64,000 nt of DNA, from positions 558,001 to 622,000 of the forward strand of contig NZ_JPFU01000013.1 of assembly GCF_000722695.1 (NCBI RefSeq). The letters run 5' to 3'. Positions 47,435 through 55,730 of the stretch are shown piece after piece. Under the pieces are notes generated by a model. That model searched no databases and had not been told where the DNA came from. It saw only the letters and a list, made by a program, of their open reading frames with translations. The first letter of the stretch is position 1, and every line of letters begins with the position of its first letter. Made by a program: the position numbers and the translations under genes. This stretch comes from Streptococcus mitis (GTDB lineage Bacteria > Bacillota > Bacilli > Lactobacillales > Streptococcaceae).

Positions 47435-47800
47435 TTATTTCAGCTCAATCCCCTTCTCTCGGAGATTAGCCAGACACTCCTCATAGTAGGCATGGTCATG
47501 CTCACTATATATAGGACTAGTCAACTTTTCCTTTACTAAATCTTCATAAGGAGAGCAGGTCTTACCTCGGTAGTTCTTGTCCAGCCACTCTGGACTGACA
47601 TTGTAACCACGGTTAGCCATCTCCTCCATGATCAAGCGATGATAAGCATAGAGACGATAAGGCGAGTGGGTAAAGACATAGTCCACCGTCGCATGATTTC
47701 TGCCCCAGCCATTACCACGAAGGGCGCAGCATTCTCGGTGTTGTCCCAAAAGTTGAGGACGGGGAAGTTGTGAAATCAAAGCCTCATGCCAAAGTCTCAT
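47435..47800 (-). CDS. Pyrimidine dimer DNA glycosylase-like protein (TIGR02328)
   Basis: 121 residues, beginning MRLWHEALISQLPRPQLLGQ, the N-terminus of the Pyr_excise/T4 endonuclease V-related family, followed by HRECCALRGNGWG and HATVDYVF. By family a UV-damage or base-repair role is possible; enzymatic activity is unproven. It overlaps the next gene upstream by 17 bases and is translationally coupled to it. Confidence 0.82.
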   Translation of the reverse strand: MRLWHEALISQLPRPQLLGQHRECCALRGNGWGRNHATVDYVFTHSPYRLYAYHRLIMEEMANRGYNVSPEWLDKNYRGKTCSPYEDLVKEKLTSPIYSEHDHAYYEECLANLREKGIELK

Positions 47801-48188
47801 GGGAGTCTCCTTTCAGTAAAGTCGAATGTTGCAAGTAGGTATTGGGATAGCGATTAAGCAACTCTCGAGTCTTAGCAATCAAGTCTCCCTTGGAAGCATG
47901 ACCAAAACGGTAGCGATCCAGCAAGAGCATATAGTCTTTGCGCTCAACATCTGTCGCTTTCTTTTTGAAATAGCCCCAAATATGCTGAAAAGCATTGCAA
48001 ACCTGACCCCTGTGTTCTGGGATTTGACAGGCACGGTCAATCATCTCTTGAACCAGACTCACCTCCACCTGTTCATTCTTCAAGTATTGGCGAATCTCAT
48101 TGTAAATATTGCTGGAATGGCTCAAAACGAGATATTTGTTCCTAGCCCAGAGTTGCTGGCACTGGGATTTTTGGTTAGTTTGTTCCAT
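47784..48188 (-). CDS. DUF1722 (YbgA-like) protein
   Basis: 134 residues with the YbgA pattern LWARNKYLVLSHSSNIYNEI near the N-terminus and DRYRFGHASKGDLIAKTREL later. Biochemical role unknown; DUF1722 is often joined or paired with DUF523 and repair genes. It overlaps the Pyr_excise gene, so the two act or are expressed together. Confidence 0.82.
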   Translation of the reverse strand: MEQTNQKSQCQQLWARNKYLVLSHSSNIYNEIRQYLKNEQVEVSLVQEMIDRACQIPEHRGQVCNAFQHIWGYFKKKATDVERKDYMLLLDRYRFGHASKGDLIAKTRELLNRYPNTYLQHSTLLKGDSHETLA

Positions 48189-48230
48189 CTTTCCCCTTGA
48201 TTTTTATCAGTTTCCAGGAAATATGGAAAC

Positions 48231-48257
48231 AAAGTTGTATCTTAAAAATGAGCGAAT
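48231..48257. repeat. Left direct repeat bounding the fic pair
   Basis: AAAGTTGTATCTTAAAAATG followed by AGCGAAT. Identical to 50251-50277 at 25 of 27 bases. It continues into an 11-bp tandem (ATGAGCGAATT) repeated about three times, which overlaps the fic stop codon. Confidence 0.7.
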
Positions 48258-49246
48258 TATGAGCGAATTATGAGCGAATAAAGAGTGTTTTTTGTAGAGC
48301 CTGATTTTTCTAATAAACCTTGATTTACAAATAGTTGGAGATAACGACGCATGGTTGCCGCACTCAAACCTGTTAGTTCTTGTGCAACTGCAGTTGTTAT
48401 CTGATAATTCTCTACAAGATAAGACTCTATTTTTTCAAAAATAGCTAGCTCACGTGGTTTCAAAAGTAATTTAACCGACTTTTCCGTACTATCATTTTTT
48501 TGATGACTATAATCCAGCAAGGTTTCTAAAATCGCTTCAAGCATAAATTGGATGAATTTTGTAGAATCATTAACCTCATTACTCTCTGTTAAAGCTTGGT
48601 AATACCCTGACTGATGTCGGTAAATAACAGACTCTACAGGAAGCCACTCAAATAAAGGATTCCATCTACTCAAGATTAGGCTCTGCCACATCCGCCCCAT
48701 ACGACCGTTCCCATCCTCAAAAGGGTGAATAATTTCTAACTCAAAATGCACGATACAAGATTTGACAATATCAGATATGTGGCTAGACTTAGCCCAAGAA
48801 AATAAGTCCGATACCAGCTTAGGAACAAACTGTGGCCGCGCTCCAAGATGAACAACTTTCCCTGATCCATCAAAAACACCCACATCGCCTAATCGAAACT
48901 GTCCAGGATGCTTGACCAAATCCTGTGTCAGCAATCGATGAGCCAGTAAAAAATCATCTATACTGTATGGATTTAAGCGAAAAACCTTCTCATAAGCTTC
49001 ATAAGCATTTTGGACCTCATGGATATCCTTAAGAGGGCCTAGAACTCTTTTCCCCTCTATGACATCAGTCACCTGCTCCAGAGAAAGACTATTATTCTCA
49101 ATAGCTAAAGAGGACTGAATAGAACGAATCCGATTTTCCTTGCGTAGGTGTAATTTTCTCGTTTCGAAAGAAAGTTGAGTCGCCAACTCAGAAATCTTCT
49201 GCACGAGATTCAATATTTCTTCTGTTATTTTATAGTTGGGTATCAT
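48257..49246 (-). CDS. Fic family protein, class II with wHTH
   Basis: 329 residues. The Fic motif HPFEDGNGRMGR is intact, implying AMP/UMP transfer onto a protein hydroxyl. An N-terminal inhibitory helix motif SLAIEN (S-x3-E-N) at about residue 45 makes it a self-inhibited class II Fic. The C-terminus is a winged helix (TGLSAATMRRYLQLFVNQGLL). The ATG at 49246 has AAGGAAGACG upstream; the longer reading from 49312 is weaker. The last codons are built from an 11-bp tandem repeat. Confidence 0.88.
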   Translation of the reverse strand: MIPNYKITEEILNLVQKISELATQLSFETRKLHLRKENRIRSIQSSLAIENNSLSLEQVTDVIEGKRVLGPLKDIHEVQNAYEAYEKVFRLNPYSIDDFLLAHRLLTQDLVKHPGQFRLGDVGVFDGSGKVVHLGARPQFVPKLVSDLFSWAKSSHISDIVKSCIVHFELEIIHPFEDGNGRMGRMWQSLILSRWNPLFEWLPVESVIYRHQSGYYQALTESNEVNDSTKFIQFMLEAILETLLDYSHQKNDSTEKSVKLLLKPRELAIFEKIESYLVENYQITTAVAQELTGLSAATMRRYLQLFVNQGLLEKSGSTKNTLYSLIIRS

Positions 49247-49316
49247 CGTCTTCCTTCTTTCTACTCGAAAACATTCTAAATCTTCTAAGCCTTGAGCAAA
49301 GAAAACGTTCATCTCT

Positions 49317-50087
49317 TTAGTCTATTTCTAAATCATGTTGCCCAGCTAATAAGAGATTTTCAAAAAATCGTGCCAAATATTCTGTTTTTTTCTGGAATAG
49401 CTTCGCATTATCTAGAACAAGAGCATCTCGAAAATACTTTGCATTTTCTTGGAAGGGTTTGTTGTCTACTTGAAATCCCATAGTTCTAAGGTACTTAATC
49501 AAAAATACTGTTATCGTTCGAGTATTTCCTTCTCCAAAAGGATGAATCTGCCAAATACCTGAAATAAAAGTCTTGATATGTTGCACTACTTCGATATCGG
49601 ATTTTCCTCGATAGTCAAATTGACTTTCCTGCTGAAAATCATAGGTCAAACTATCTACTACCGTGCGAAAATCATCATATATGACACTGTCTCCATTTAA
49701 AACAGCCTCACTTTTTGTAATGTTGTAAGAGCGATATTCTCCCAAGGGAATGCCATGTGGCAAGAGACCAAAGAAAAGCTCTCTATGAATCAATTTTAAT
49801 GTTGTTGGAGCAAATTTAAAGGCATTAGAGGACAAGAGTTCCACAATTCTCATGGCAACAAGGTCTGCTTCTCTTGTGCTATCATCCTTCTCTTGGTGAT
49901 AAGTCGTTACTTGGTCATAAACTTCTTGATAAGTCAACTTTCCTTGAGAATTTTGCTCTGCTAGTTCTCTCATATACGGAGACGGCTCTAGGTCATCTAC
50001 CTTTTGTAAACCAAATCCCGTTTCCCATAGGTCTAATTTGGTCTGATAAGAGAGTCTAGGATTATCAATTTCATAAGTCGGTGTCAT
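49317..50087 (-). CDS. Fic family protein, GNTR variant
   Basis: 256 residues with Fic core HPFGEGNTRTITVF. The active-site His is kept, but the GNGRxxR ending is GNTRTIT, so the second Arg is lost; this subfamily is common in Firmicutes and its activity is unsettled. The ATG at 50087 follows AAAGGAAAACC. It precedes the other fic gene by about 70 bases, and the two may be partners or a recent duplicated defence/toxin unit. Confidence 0.85.
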   Translation of the reverse strand: MTPTYEIDNPRLSYQTKLDLWETGFGLQKVDDLEPSPYMRELAEQNSQGKLTYQEVYDQVTTYHQEKDDSTREADLVAMRIVELLSSNAFKFAPTTLKLIHRELFFGLLPHGIPLGEYRSYNITKSEAVLNGDSVIYDDFRTVVDSLTYDFQQESQFDYRGKSDIEVVQHIKTFISGIWQIHPFGEGNTRTITVFLIKYLRTMGFQVDNKPFQENAKYFRDALVLDNAKLFQKKTEYLARFFENLLLAGQHDLEID

Positions 50088-50250
50088 GGTTTTCCTTTCT
50101 AGACAAAGCTTCAAGTAAAATCTATACACTCTATTCTACCATATTAAATCTTTAAGCTCCTTATACAAGTTCACAGTTCTCTGTTCTATCGTGCTTGAAG
50201 AAAGCCCCTCCTCGCTAATGTTAGAAAATAGCAACTATATCAGCCTAGAT

Positions 50251-50277
50251 AAAGTTTTATCTTAAATATGAGCGAAT
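50251..50277. repeat. Right direct repeat bounding the fic pair
   Basis: AAAGTTTTATCTTAAATATG followed by AGCGAAT, the partner of 48231-48257. It lies between the fic genes and the truncated hsdM. Confidence 0.7.
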
Positions 50278-50291
50278 AAATCAACTACATC

Positions 50292-50783
50292 TTACCCTTC
50301 AAACTCTTTCAAAAACTTTTTGAGTTCATCATCGGCTTCTGGTGTGGTTCCATATAGTTGACCGAGCATTTCGAGTAGGGTAGCGGTTTGATTTTGGATT
50401 GCTTCATTTGTCTTATTAATCTTGCCAACGATATCTGTCAGTGGTTCGACTTCTTCTTCCTCGAAGGTATCTACATAGCGAGGGATATTGAGGTTATAGT
50501 CATTTTCGACAATTTCTTCATAACTTGCCAGATGGGCAAACTTGTCAATCTCTTCACGTGACTTGTAGGCTTCCAGAATCTTCTCGATATGAGTATCCGT
50601 CATGATATTCTGGTTTTTCCCCTTATCAAACTCCTTAGAGGCATCGATAAAGTAGACATCACGATTGGTACGGTTCTTTTTGAGAATGATAATCGTGGTC
50701 GGAATGCTGGTATTAAAGAAGATATTGGCTGGAAGACCAATTACCGTATCAATGGCTCCTTCTTCTAACAAGGCCTTATTTCA
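50292..50783 (-). pseudogene. Truncated hsdM (C-terminal fragment)
   Basis: About 160 residues matching the C-terminal part of a type I methyltransferase: LLEEGAIDTVIGLPANIFF, PTTIIILKKN and a DASKEFDKGKNQNIM segment like the intact HsdM in this window (there [15 protein letters not shown]). The catalytic core is missing and an in-frame TGA lies just upstream. It sits immediately after the hsdR stop, so it is the residue of another RM locus replaced or joined by recombination. Confidence 0.85.
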
Positions 50784-50790
50784 CTAATCC

Positions 50791-53700
50791 TTAAATACCT
50801 GAATAAGTCTCTACTAACAACTGAATCTTACGCAAAACTTCTTGCTTTTTCCGTTCACGCGCTCCCTGTCTACGAGAAGTGGGTGGAATAATCGAATCCA
50901 AATCAGTCCCACTGTTTTCAGCATAACCTCGTTGAATTGATTTGTCTATGAATAATTGATAATCAGCTACAAGTTTCTCAGCCTCGGCTAGGTCGTGAAT
51001 CGCGATTTTCTTGTGCTCCTTGCCATATTCGTAGAAAGCATTGATAATTCCATCATGGTCTTTCAATTTTTGCAAATCGGTGTCATTGATAAACCCGATA
51101 ACCAACTCTTCTTTGGCACGGATATCGATACTAGAACGAATCACACGACTAACTTCTGCTTTCATTATTTCTTTAGACTCAGAATTCTTCGATTTTTCAA
51201 CAATCAATGCCAAGATATAGTCTAGGTTAATCTCATCTGTTTTTAGGAGTTCAATCTCAAATTCAACATCTGAAAGGTCAACGTCCAAAGTCTTGGTCTT
51301 TTCATAATTTTTAAGATTCAAAAATTCATCTCGAATTTCCACATAAGTGCTTCTTAAATCCTGAAGATAACCTTCAGAGATAGGCTTATCGATTTCTTGA
51401 AACTCATCATAATTTCGAAGGACGTTATCAAGCTTCAGTAACTCACCAAATAACTTAACAAACTCTTTTTTATCGTGCTCTGTTTCAATTTCTTGCGGGT
51501 TCGGGAATCTTTCCAGAATTTCCTGACAAACCGCAGTATATCCTTTGACCTCGATACCCGTTACTTGATCCACGAAACCATCCATGTATTCACTAAAGCT
51601 TTTTTCCAAAATAATTTCAAGCTTATTTGTGTCTCCAAAAGTCTTAATAGCTTCCTGCGTAGCCTTTTCTAAATCACGGAAACAAACAATATTCCCAAAA
51701 GGTTTAACCTTGTTAAAAATTCGATTAGTTCTCGAGAATGCCTGAATCAAACCATGATAACGTAGATTTTTATCGACAAAGAGTGTATTCATAGTCGGGG
51801 CATCAAATCCCGTTAAGAACATACCGACCACAATCAGCAAATCTACTTCCTTGGATTTAACGCGTTTAGAAAGGTCACGATAGTAATTTTGAAACTCCTT
51901 CCCATCAGCTGAGAAGTTGGTCTTAAACATGTGATTATAATCATCAATCGCTCTAGAAAGAAACTCTTTAGAAGATAGAGGCATGGCTGTATCTTGAGGT
52001 TCTAGCTCTTCATCTTGAATTTCTCCATAAGCTGACTGTTCTTCGTTAGGTGCAAAGCTAAAGATAGTCGCAACTTTCAAACGCTTAGCCTCTGGTAAAG
52101 CTGCTTGCTGTCGTTGGAGTTCTTCATAGTATAATTTTGCTGCTTCAATACTTTGTACAGCTAGCATAGCATTAAATCCAGACAATTGTTTTTGTTTATG
52201 AGTATAGTGTTGATTTCGGTGTGTTTTTGTATTATACACGCGAAGTAAGTATTCGGTAATGGTCGCGATCCGTTCTGGGTGAAGAAGAAGTTCTTTTTCC
52301 ATCTTTTTCAACTTCTTCTCATCGACCTCACGACCGACCGCCTTTTCCGCATCCCTGTACTTATTAATTTCAGGCTTGATATAGTTGTAATCAACCTTAA
52401 ACTTCAAGACTTTTTTATCCCGAATAGCATCCGTAATAACGTAATTATGAAGCTGTTCTCCAAAAACTTCTTGCGTTGTTTCACCCGTCAAACTATTTTC
52501 TGGGAAAATTGGTGTCCCTGTAAATCCAAATAGGGCGTACTGTTTAAAAGCCTTCTTAATGCGCTTTTGAGCCTTCCCAAACTGAGAACGATGACACTCG
52601 TCAAAAATCAAGACACATTTCTTAGCATAGACTTCATGATTAGGATTTGCAGTGATAAACTTATTTAACTTTTGAATAGTTGTGACAACGATTCGATCAT
52701 CATTTTCTTCGATACTGCATTGTAGTTCTTTTGTATTGTTACTACCATTGACTGAATTTGGTTGGAATTTTTGATATTCCTTCATAGTTTGATAGTCTAA
52801 GTCTTTTCTATCTACAACGAATATCACTTTGTCAATGTAGTCCAACTCTGTCGCTAAGCGCGCAGTCTTAAAGCTGGTCAAGGTTTTCCCTGACCCTGTC
52901 GTATGCCAGGTATAACCACAAGCATTGATGGTTCCAAAATTCTTCATTTCATTGGAAGAATGAATCTTGCGCAAGATACTTTCAGTTGCTGCTATCTGAT
53001 AAGGACGCATGATGAGCAAGGTATTATCCACATCAAAAACACAATACTTGGTCAAAACTTCCAAGAGGACACGCTTGCTTAAGAAAGTAACAGTAAAATC
53101 TTCCAATTCGTGAATGGTCTTATTCTTACGGTCTGCCCACTCACAGGTAAACTCATAGTGATTTTTATTCTGAGCTGTTGTATTTGCAAAGTAGCGTGTA
53201 TAAGTACCATTCGAAATCACAAAAATCTGAACATACTTATACAAAGAATTTTCGCTGTTAAAGCTTTCCTTACTATAACGGTGAACCTGATTAAAGGCTT
53301 CTTGCAGACTAACTCCCCGCTTCTTCAATTCAATCTGAACTAGCGGAAGACCATTGACTAAAATTGTCACATCATAACGGTTGGTATGACTCCCCACTTG
53401 CATCACTTGGTTGATGACCTGCATACTGTTGTTGTGAATGTTTTTCTTGTCAAGGATGAAAATATTTTTAATCCGTCCATCATCAAAAACAAAGTCATAG
53501 ATATGATTTTCTTGGATTTTTCGTGTTTTTTCAACCAAACCTTCATTGGGACAATCTAAATACTCGACTACAAAACGTTGCCATTCAGCATCCGTAAAGC
53601 TCACCTTATTAAGCTTTTCAATTTGAACCTTTGCATTCGCTAAAAGATCTGAAGAAGTATGGATATCCAATCGTTCATAATTGAGACCATTGACCAAATC

Positions 53701-53835
53701 CATAAGCAATTGTCTTTCCAAATCTGCCTCAGACTGAAATTCTCTATCCGTGCGATACTCTGGTTGATACTCAGCCAAGAGAATCCCTTCATTTGTTTCC
53801 GCAATTACTTCATGTACTTTTGAATAATCAACCAT
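50791..53835 (-). CDS. hsdR: Type I restriction enzyme R subunit HsdR
   Basis: Cleaves unmodified DNA after ATP-driven translocation. The HSDR_N nuclease site shows D157 and ELKK (E171-x-K173, numbered from the ATG at 53841); Walker A TTGSGKT is near 314-320 and DECH at 414-417, with GFTGTPIF and the C-terminal helical domain. About 1014 residues, intact. The ATG at 53835 has better spacing from AGAGG than 53841. It overlaps the end of the PrrC-like gene by 8 bases. Confidence 0.95.
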   Translation of the reverse strand: MVDYSKVHEVIAETNEGILLAEYQPEYRTDREFQSEADLERQLLMDLVNGLNYERLDIHTSSDLLANAKVQIEKLNKVSFTDAEWQRFVVEYLDCPNEGLVEKTRKIQENHIYDFVFDDGRIKNIFILDKKNIHNNSMQVINQVMQVGSHTNRYDVTILVNGLPLVQIELKKRGVSLQEAFNQVHRYSKESFNSENSLYKYVQIFVISNGTYTRYFANTTAQNKNHYEFTCEWADRKNKTIHELEDFTVTFLSKRVLLEVLTKYCVFDVDNTLLIMRPYQIAATESILRKIHSSNEMKNFGTINACGYTWHTTGSGKTLTSFKTARLATELDYIDKVIFVVDRKDLDYQTMKEYQKFQPNSVNGSNNTKELQCSIEENDDRIVVTTIQKLNKFITANPNHEVYAKKCVLIFDECHRSQFGKAQKRIKKAFKQYALFGFTGTPIFPENSLTGETTQEVFGEQLHNYVITDAIRDKKVLKFKVDYNYIKPEINKYRDAEKAVGREVDEKKLKKMEKELLLHPERIATITEYLLRVYNTKTHRNQHYTHKQKQLSGFNAMLAVQSIEAAKLYYEELQRQQAALPEAKRLKVATIFSFAPNEEQSAYGEIQDEELEPQDTAMPLSSKEFLSRAIDDYNHMFKTNFSADGKEFQNYYRDLSKRVKSKEVDLLIVVGMFLTGFDAPTMNTLFVDKNLRYHGLIQAFSRTNRIFNKVKPFGNIVCFRDLEKATQEAIKTFGDTNKLEIILEKSFSEYMDGFVDQVTGIEVKGYTAVCQEILERFPNPQEIETEHDKKEFVKLFGELLKLDNVLRNYDEFQEIDKPISEGYLQDLRSTYVEIRDEFLNLKNYEKTKTLDVDLSDVEFEIELLKTDEINLDYILALIVEKSKNSESKEIMKAEVSRVIRSSIDIRAKEELVIGFINDTDLQKLKDHDGIINAFYEYGKEHKKIAIHDLAEAEKLVADYQLFIDKSIQRGYAENSGTDLDSIIPPTSRRQGARERKKQEVLRKIQLLVETYSGI

Positions 53836-55060
53836 TTTCATTTTCCTCTTTTTGGTTAAATTTATATTTTATCTCAAAACTATTGAATAATTCTATTAAG
53901 GTATTTTTTTCTCGTTCTTGCAATTCTCTAAACTCTAAGTCCGATTGACGATTATGAGTAAATAAATCAATCCTTTGAGCATATGGTTCTATATTTTCTT
54001 TGGTAATCTCCTCACCAACGACCTCTAATCCTAATAAAACCTCCTCCCATCTACCATAACCTAAAAATGTTGCTGTTTTTTCTAACAGATTTCTAAACAA
54101 GGCATAATGAAATTTTTCTACTCGTCCACTGTCTACAGCTTTACGTAATTCTTCTCTTACCTTTAGATGATAACCAAACGGAGAATCCTTCTCAACATCA
54201 GTCAAGATATATTTTATTTCATCGTTGTTTTCAATCTCTTTTTTCATTACATAGAAGCAGGTTTTCTTAATTCTTCTTTCAAATCTGATTTCATTATATA
54301 ATACATTGTAGAAAAGTGGTTGGTGAGTAGAAAGTATAAACTTTAAATCTGTATTTCCAGATTTTGCAATGACATCCTTTAAAAAAATTGCGGAATTAAT
54401 AATGTTGTTATCATCTAATGAAGAAATTGGATCGTCTATATAAATATAATTAAAATTTTGAAAATCAGAGTCAATTTCTGAGTCGCTCAATTCTTCAATA
54501 ATAAGTTCTAAGAGAGTAATGAATATAGACCAAACAAAAATTCTTTCCTCTCCCCTAGAAATTTTGACCGTTTCACCATCTACAGTAAAACGAATGCTTT
54601 TGAAATTACTTTTTACTCTTGGTAAACGTTGTCCCCCAATAATATCAATAACTGGATTACCAAATTTATCAACAACCTGCTCTTCAATATCCTCAAAAAT
54701 AGGAGCTATTAAATCTCCGACATATTTCTGAAAATTTATAATAACTTGATCAAATTGTTGCTGGTTTTCCAAAAAATTACCAAAATAGGTACGTTTATCA
54801 TATTTAAGATAACGATTTTCATCATTTTCTAAATCATTTTCCCAAGTAAAAAGATCTTCTGTAAAGGCATTAAAATAAAGTATTTTCTTTACCTTTGACT
54901 CTTTCTCATTTTCCGAGATATTTAATTTATCCTTTAAAATTGTAGATAGCCTTGTTTTCCCTGTAGCATTAAAAGCATAAATTAAATGCACCTTCTTATC
55001 ACTTGAAATCAGATCATCTGCAACATCTTCCAATGTATTAAATACCTTATCATACGCCAT
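53828..55060 (-). CDS. PrrC-like AAA/ABC ATPase, candidate anticodon nuclease
   Basis: 410 residues, close to E. coli PrrC (396). ABC-type ATPase with Walker A-like FNATGKTRL (30-38), signature ISRGEER (167-173), Walker B YIYIDD (205-210), D-loop SSLDD and H-loop STHQP (H246). The C-terminal part keeps R323-x3-E327 and H369, the Arg-Glu-His pattern of PrrC/RloC ribonucleases; PrrC uses R320, E324, H356. Embedded between hsdS and hsdR, as PrrC is in type I loci. It starts 13 bases after the half hsdS. Expected role: cleave a tRNA anticodon when restriction is blocked by phage. Catalysis is unproven, and AAA_13 proteins with other functions share parts of this architecture. Confidence 0.72.
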   Translation of the reverse strand: MAYDKVFNTLEDVADDLISSDKKVHLIYAFNATGKTRLSTILKDKLNISENEKESKVKKILYFNAFTEDLFTWENDLENDENRYLKYDKRTYFGNFLENQQQFDQVIINFQKYVGDLIAPIFEDIEEQVVDKFGNPVIDIIGGQRLPRVKSNFKSIRFTVDGETVKISRGEERIFVWSIFITLLELIIEELSDSEIDSDFQNFNYIYIDDPISSLDDNNIINSAIFLKDVIAKSGNTDLKFILSTHQPLFYNVLYNEIRFERRIKKTCFYVMKKEIENNDEIKYILTDVEKDSPFGYHLKVREELRKAVDSGRVEKFHYALFRNLLEKTATFLGYGRWEEVLLGLEVVGEEITKENIEPYAQRIDLFTHNRQSDLEFRELQEREKNTLIELFNSFEIKYKFNQKEENENG

Positions 55061-55073
55061 TATTCATTTTTCC

Positions 55074-55655
55074 TTATTCATTAAAATAGAGTAATTGTTC
55101 TCTCCAATATTCATACTGTTTCTGTCTTAGTTCGATTTCTTTTGGAAGACCTTCAGAAATAGAGTTGGTTAAGGTGTTGAAATTGTCAAGAATGGAGACA
55201 ATTCTTTTTTGTTCAGTGAGAGGGGGCAGAACAATTTTAAATTTTTCCATATCCTTCGAATTGATTCGGACAACTTTTGTCCCGGTCACTTTTCTTTCCT
55301 TTTGAGATTGAAACGAAATCGATCTTAGCCAATAATTCAAGTACCGTGAATTTTGACTCGTACGAATGATATAACTATCTCCAGAAATTCCAATTTCTTC
55401 TTTTCCTTCCCAAACAATTGATTTCCCAACATCTTCAACATTTTCAGATGTTGTTGCCATTATCAAATCATTAGGATAGGCTTTTTTTAACTTTTCGAAT
55501 ACTATTTCACTAGTTTTAGAAAGAGTTTCAACAACTATAAAATCGTATTTAGTGTAAATCTGTCCGTAGTGAATAACAGATTTCCCATTTTCTGTAAACT
55601 CCTTCTTCTGAAGTCCATTTCCTCTTACAAAATCACAAATTACTCCCAACTTCAC
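55074..55655 (-). CDS. Half-length HsdS specificity protein
   Basis: 193 residues carrying one target-recognition domain ([10 protein letters not shown] ... [11 protein letters not shown] ... [14 protein letters not shown]) and one conserved coiled-coil region ([20 protein letters not shown]). Its TRD is a close relative of TRD1 of the full hsdS, and its coiled coil of that gene's second. It may act as a half-subunit that pairs with another half, or serve as a recombination reserve. The GTG start is uncertain: the frame is open upstream to the TAG made by the 5-bp repeat at 55711. Confidence 0.75.
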   Translation of the reverse strand: MKLGVICDFVRGNGLQKKEFTENGKSVIHYGQIYTKYDFIVVETLSKTSEIVFEKLKKAYPNDLIMATTSENVEDVGKSIVWEGKEEIGISGDSYIIRTSQNSRYLNYWLRSISFQSQKERKVTGTKVVRINSKDMEKFKIVLPPLTEQKRIVSILDNFNTLTNSISEGLPKEIELRQKQYEYWREQLLYFNE

Positions 55656-55710
55656 TCGAATTGGACCAAATACCCACTGTAAAAGCTTGATAATAGCGGA
55701 GTTGTCCCAC

Positions 55711-55730
55711 TACTCTACTCTACTCTACTC
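55711..55730 (-). repeat. Pentanucleotide tandem repeat over the hsdS stop
   Basis: Four perfect TACTC units (GAGTA on the coding strand). They encode the last residues and the TAG stop of hsdS. Three or more units always give the same in-frame stop; with none, hsdS would read in frame into the half hsdS. Confidence 0.85.

Noticed and set aside
55715..55730. Simple slippage that fuses hsdS to the half hsdS
   Set aside because: Tracing frames shows that three, four or five units keep the same TAG stop; only loss of all units would join them in frame.
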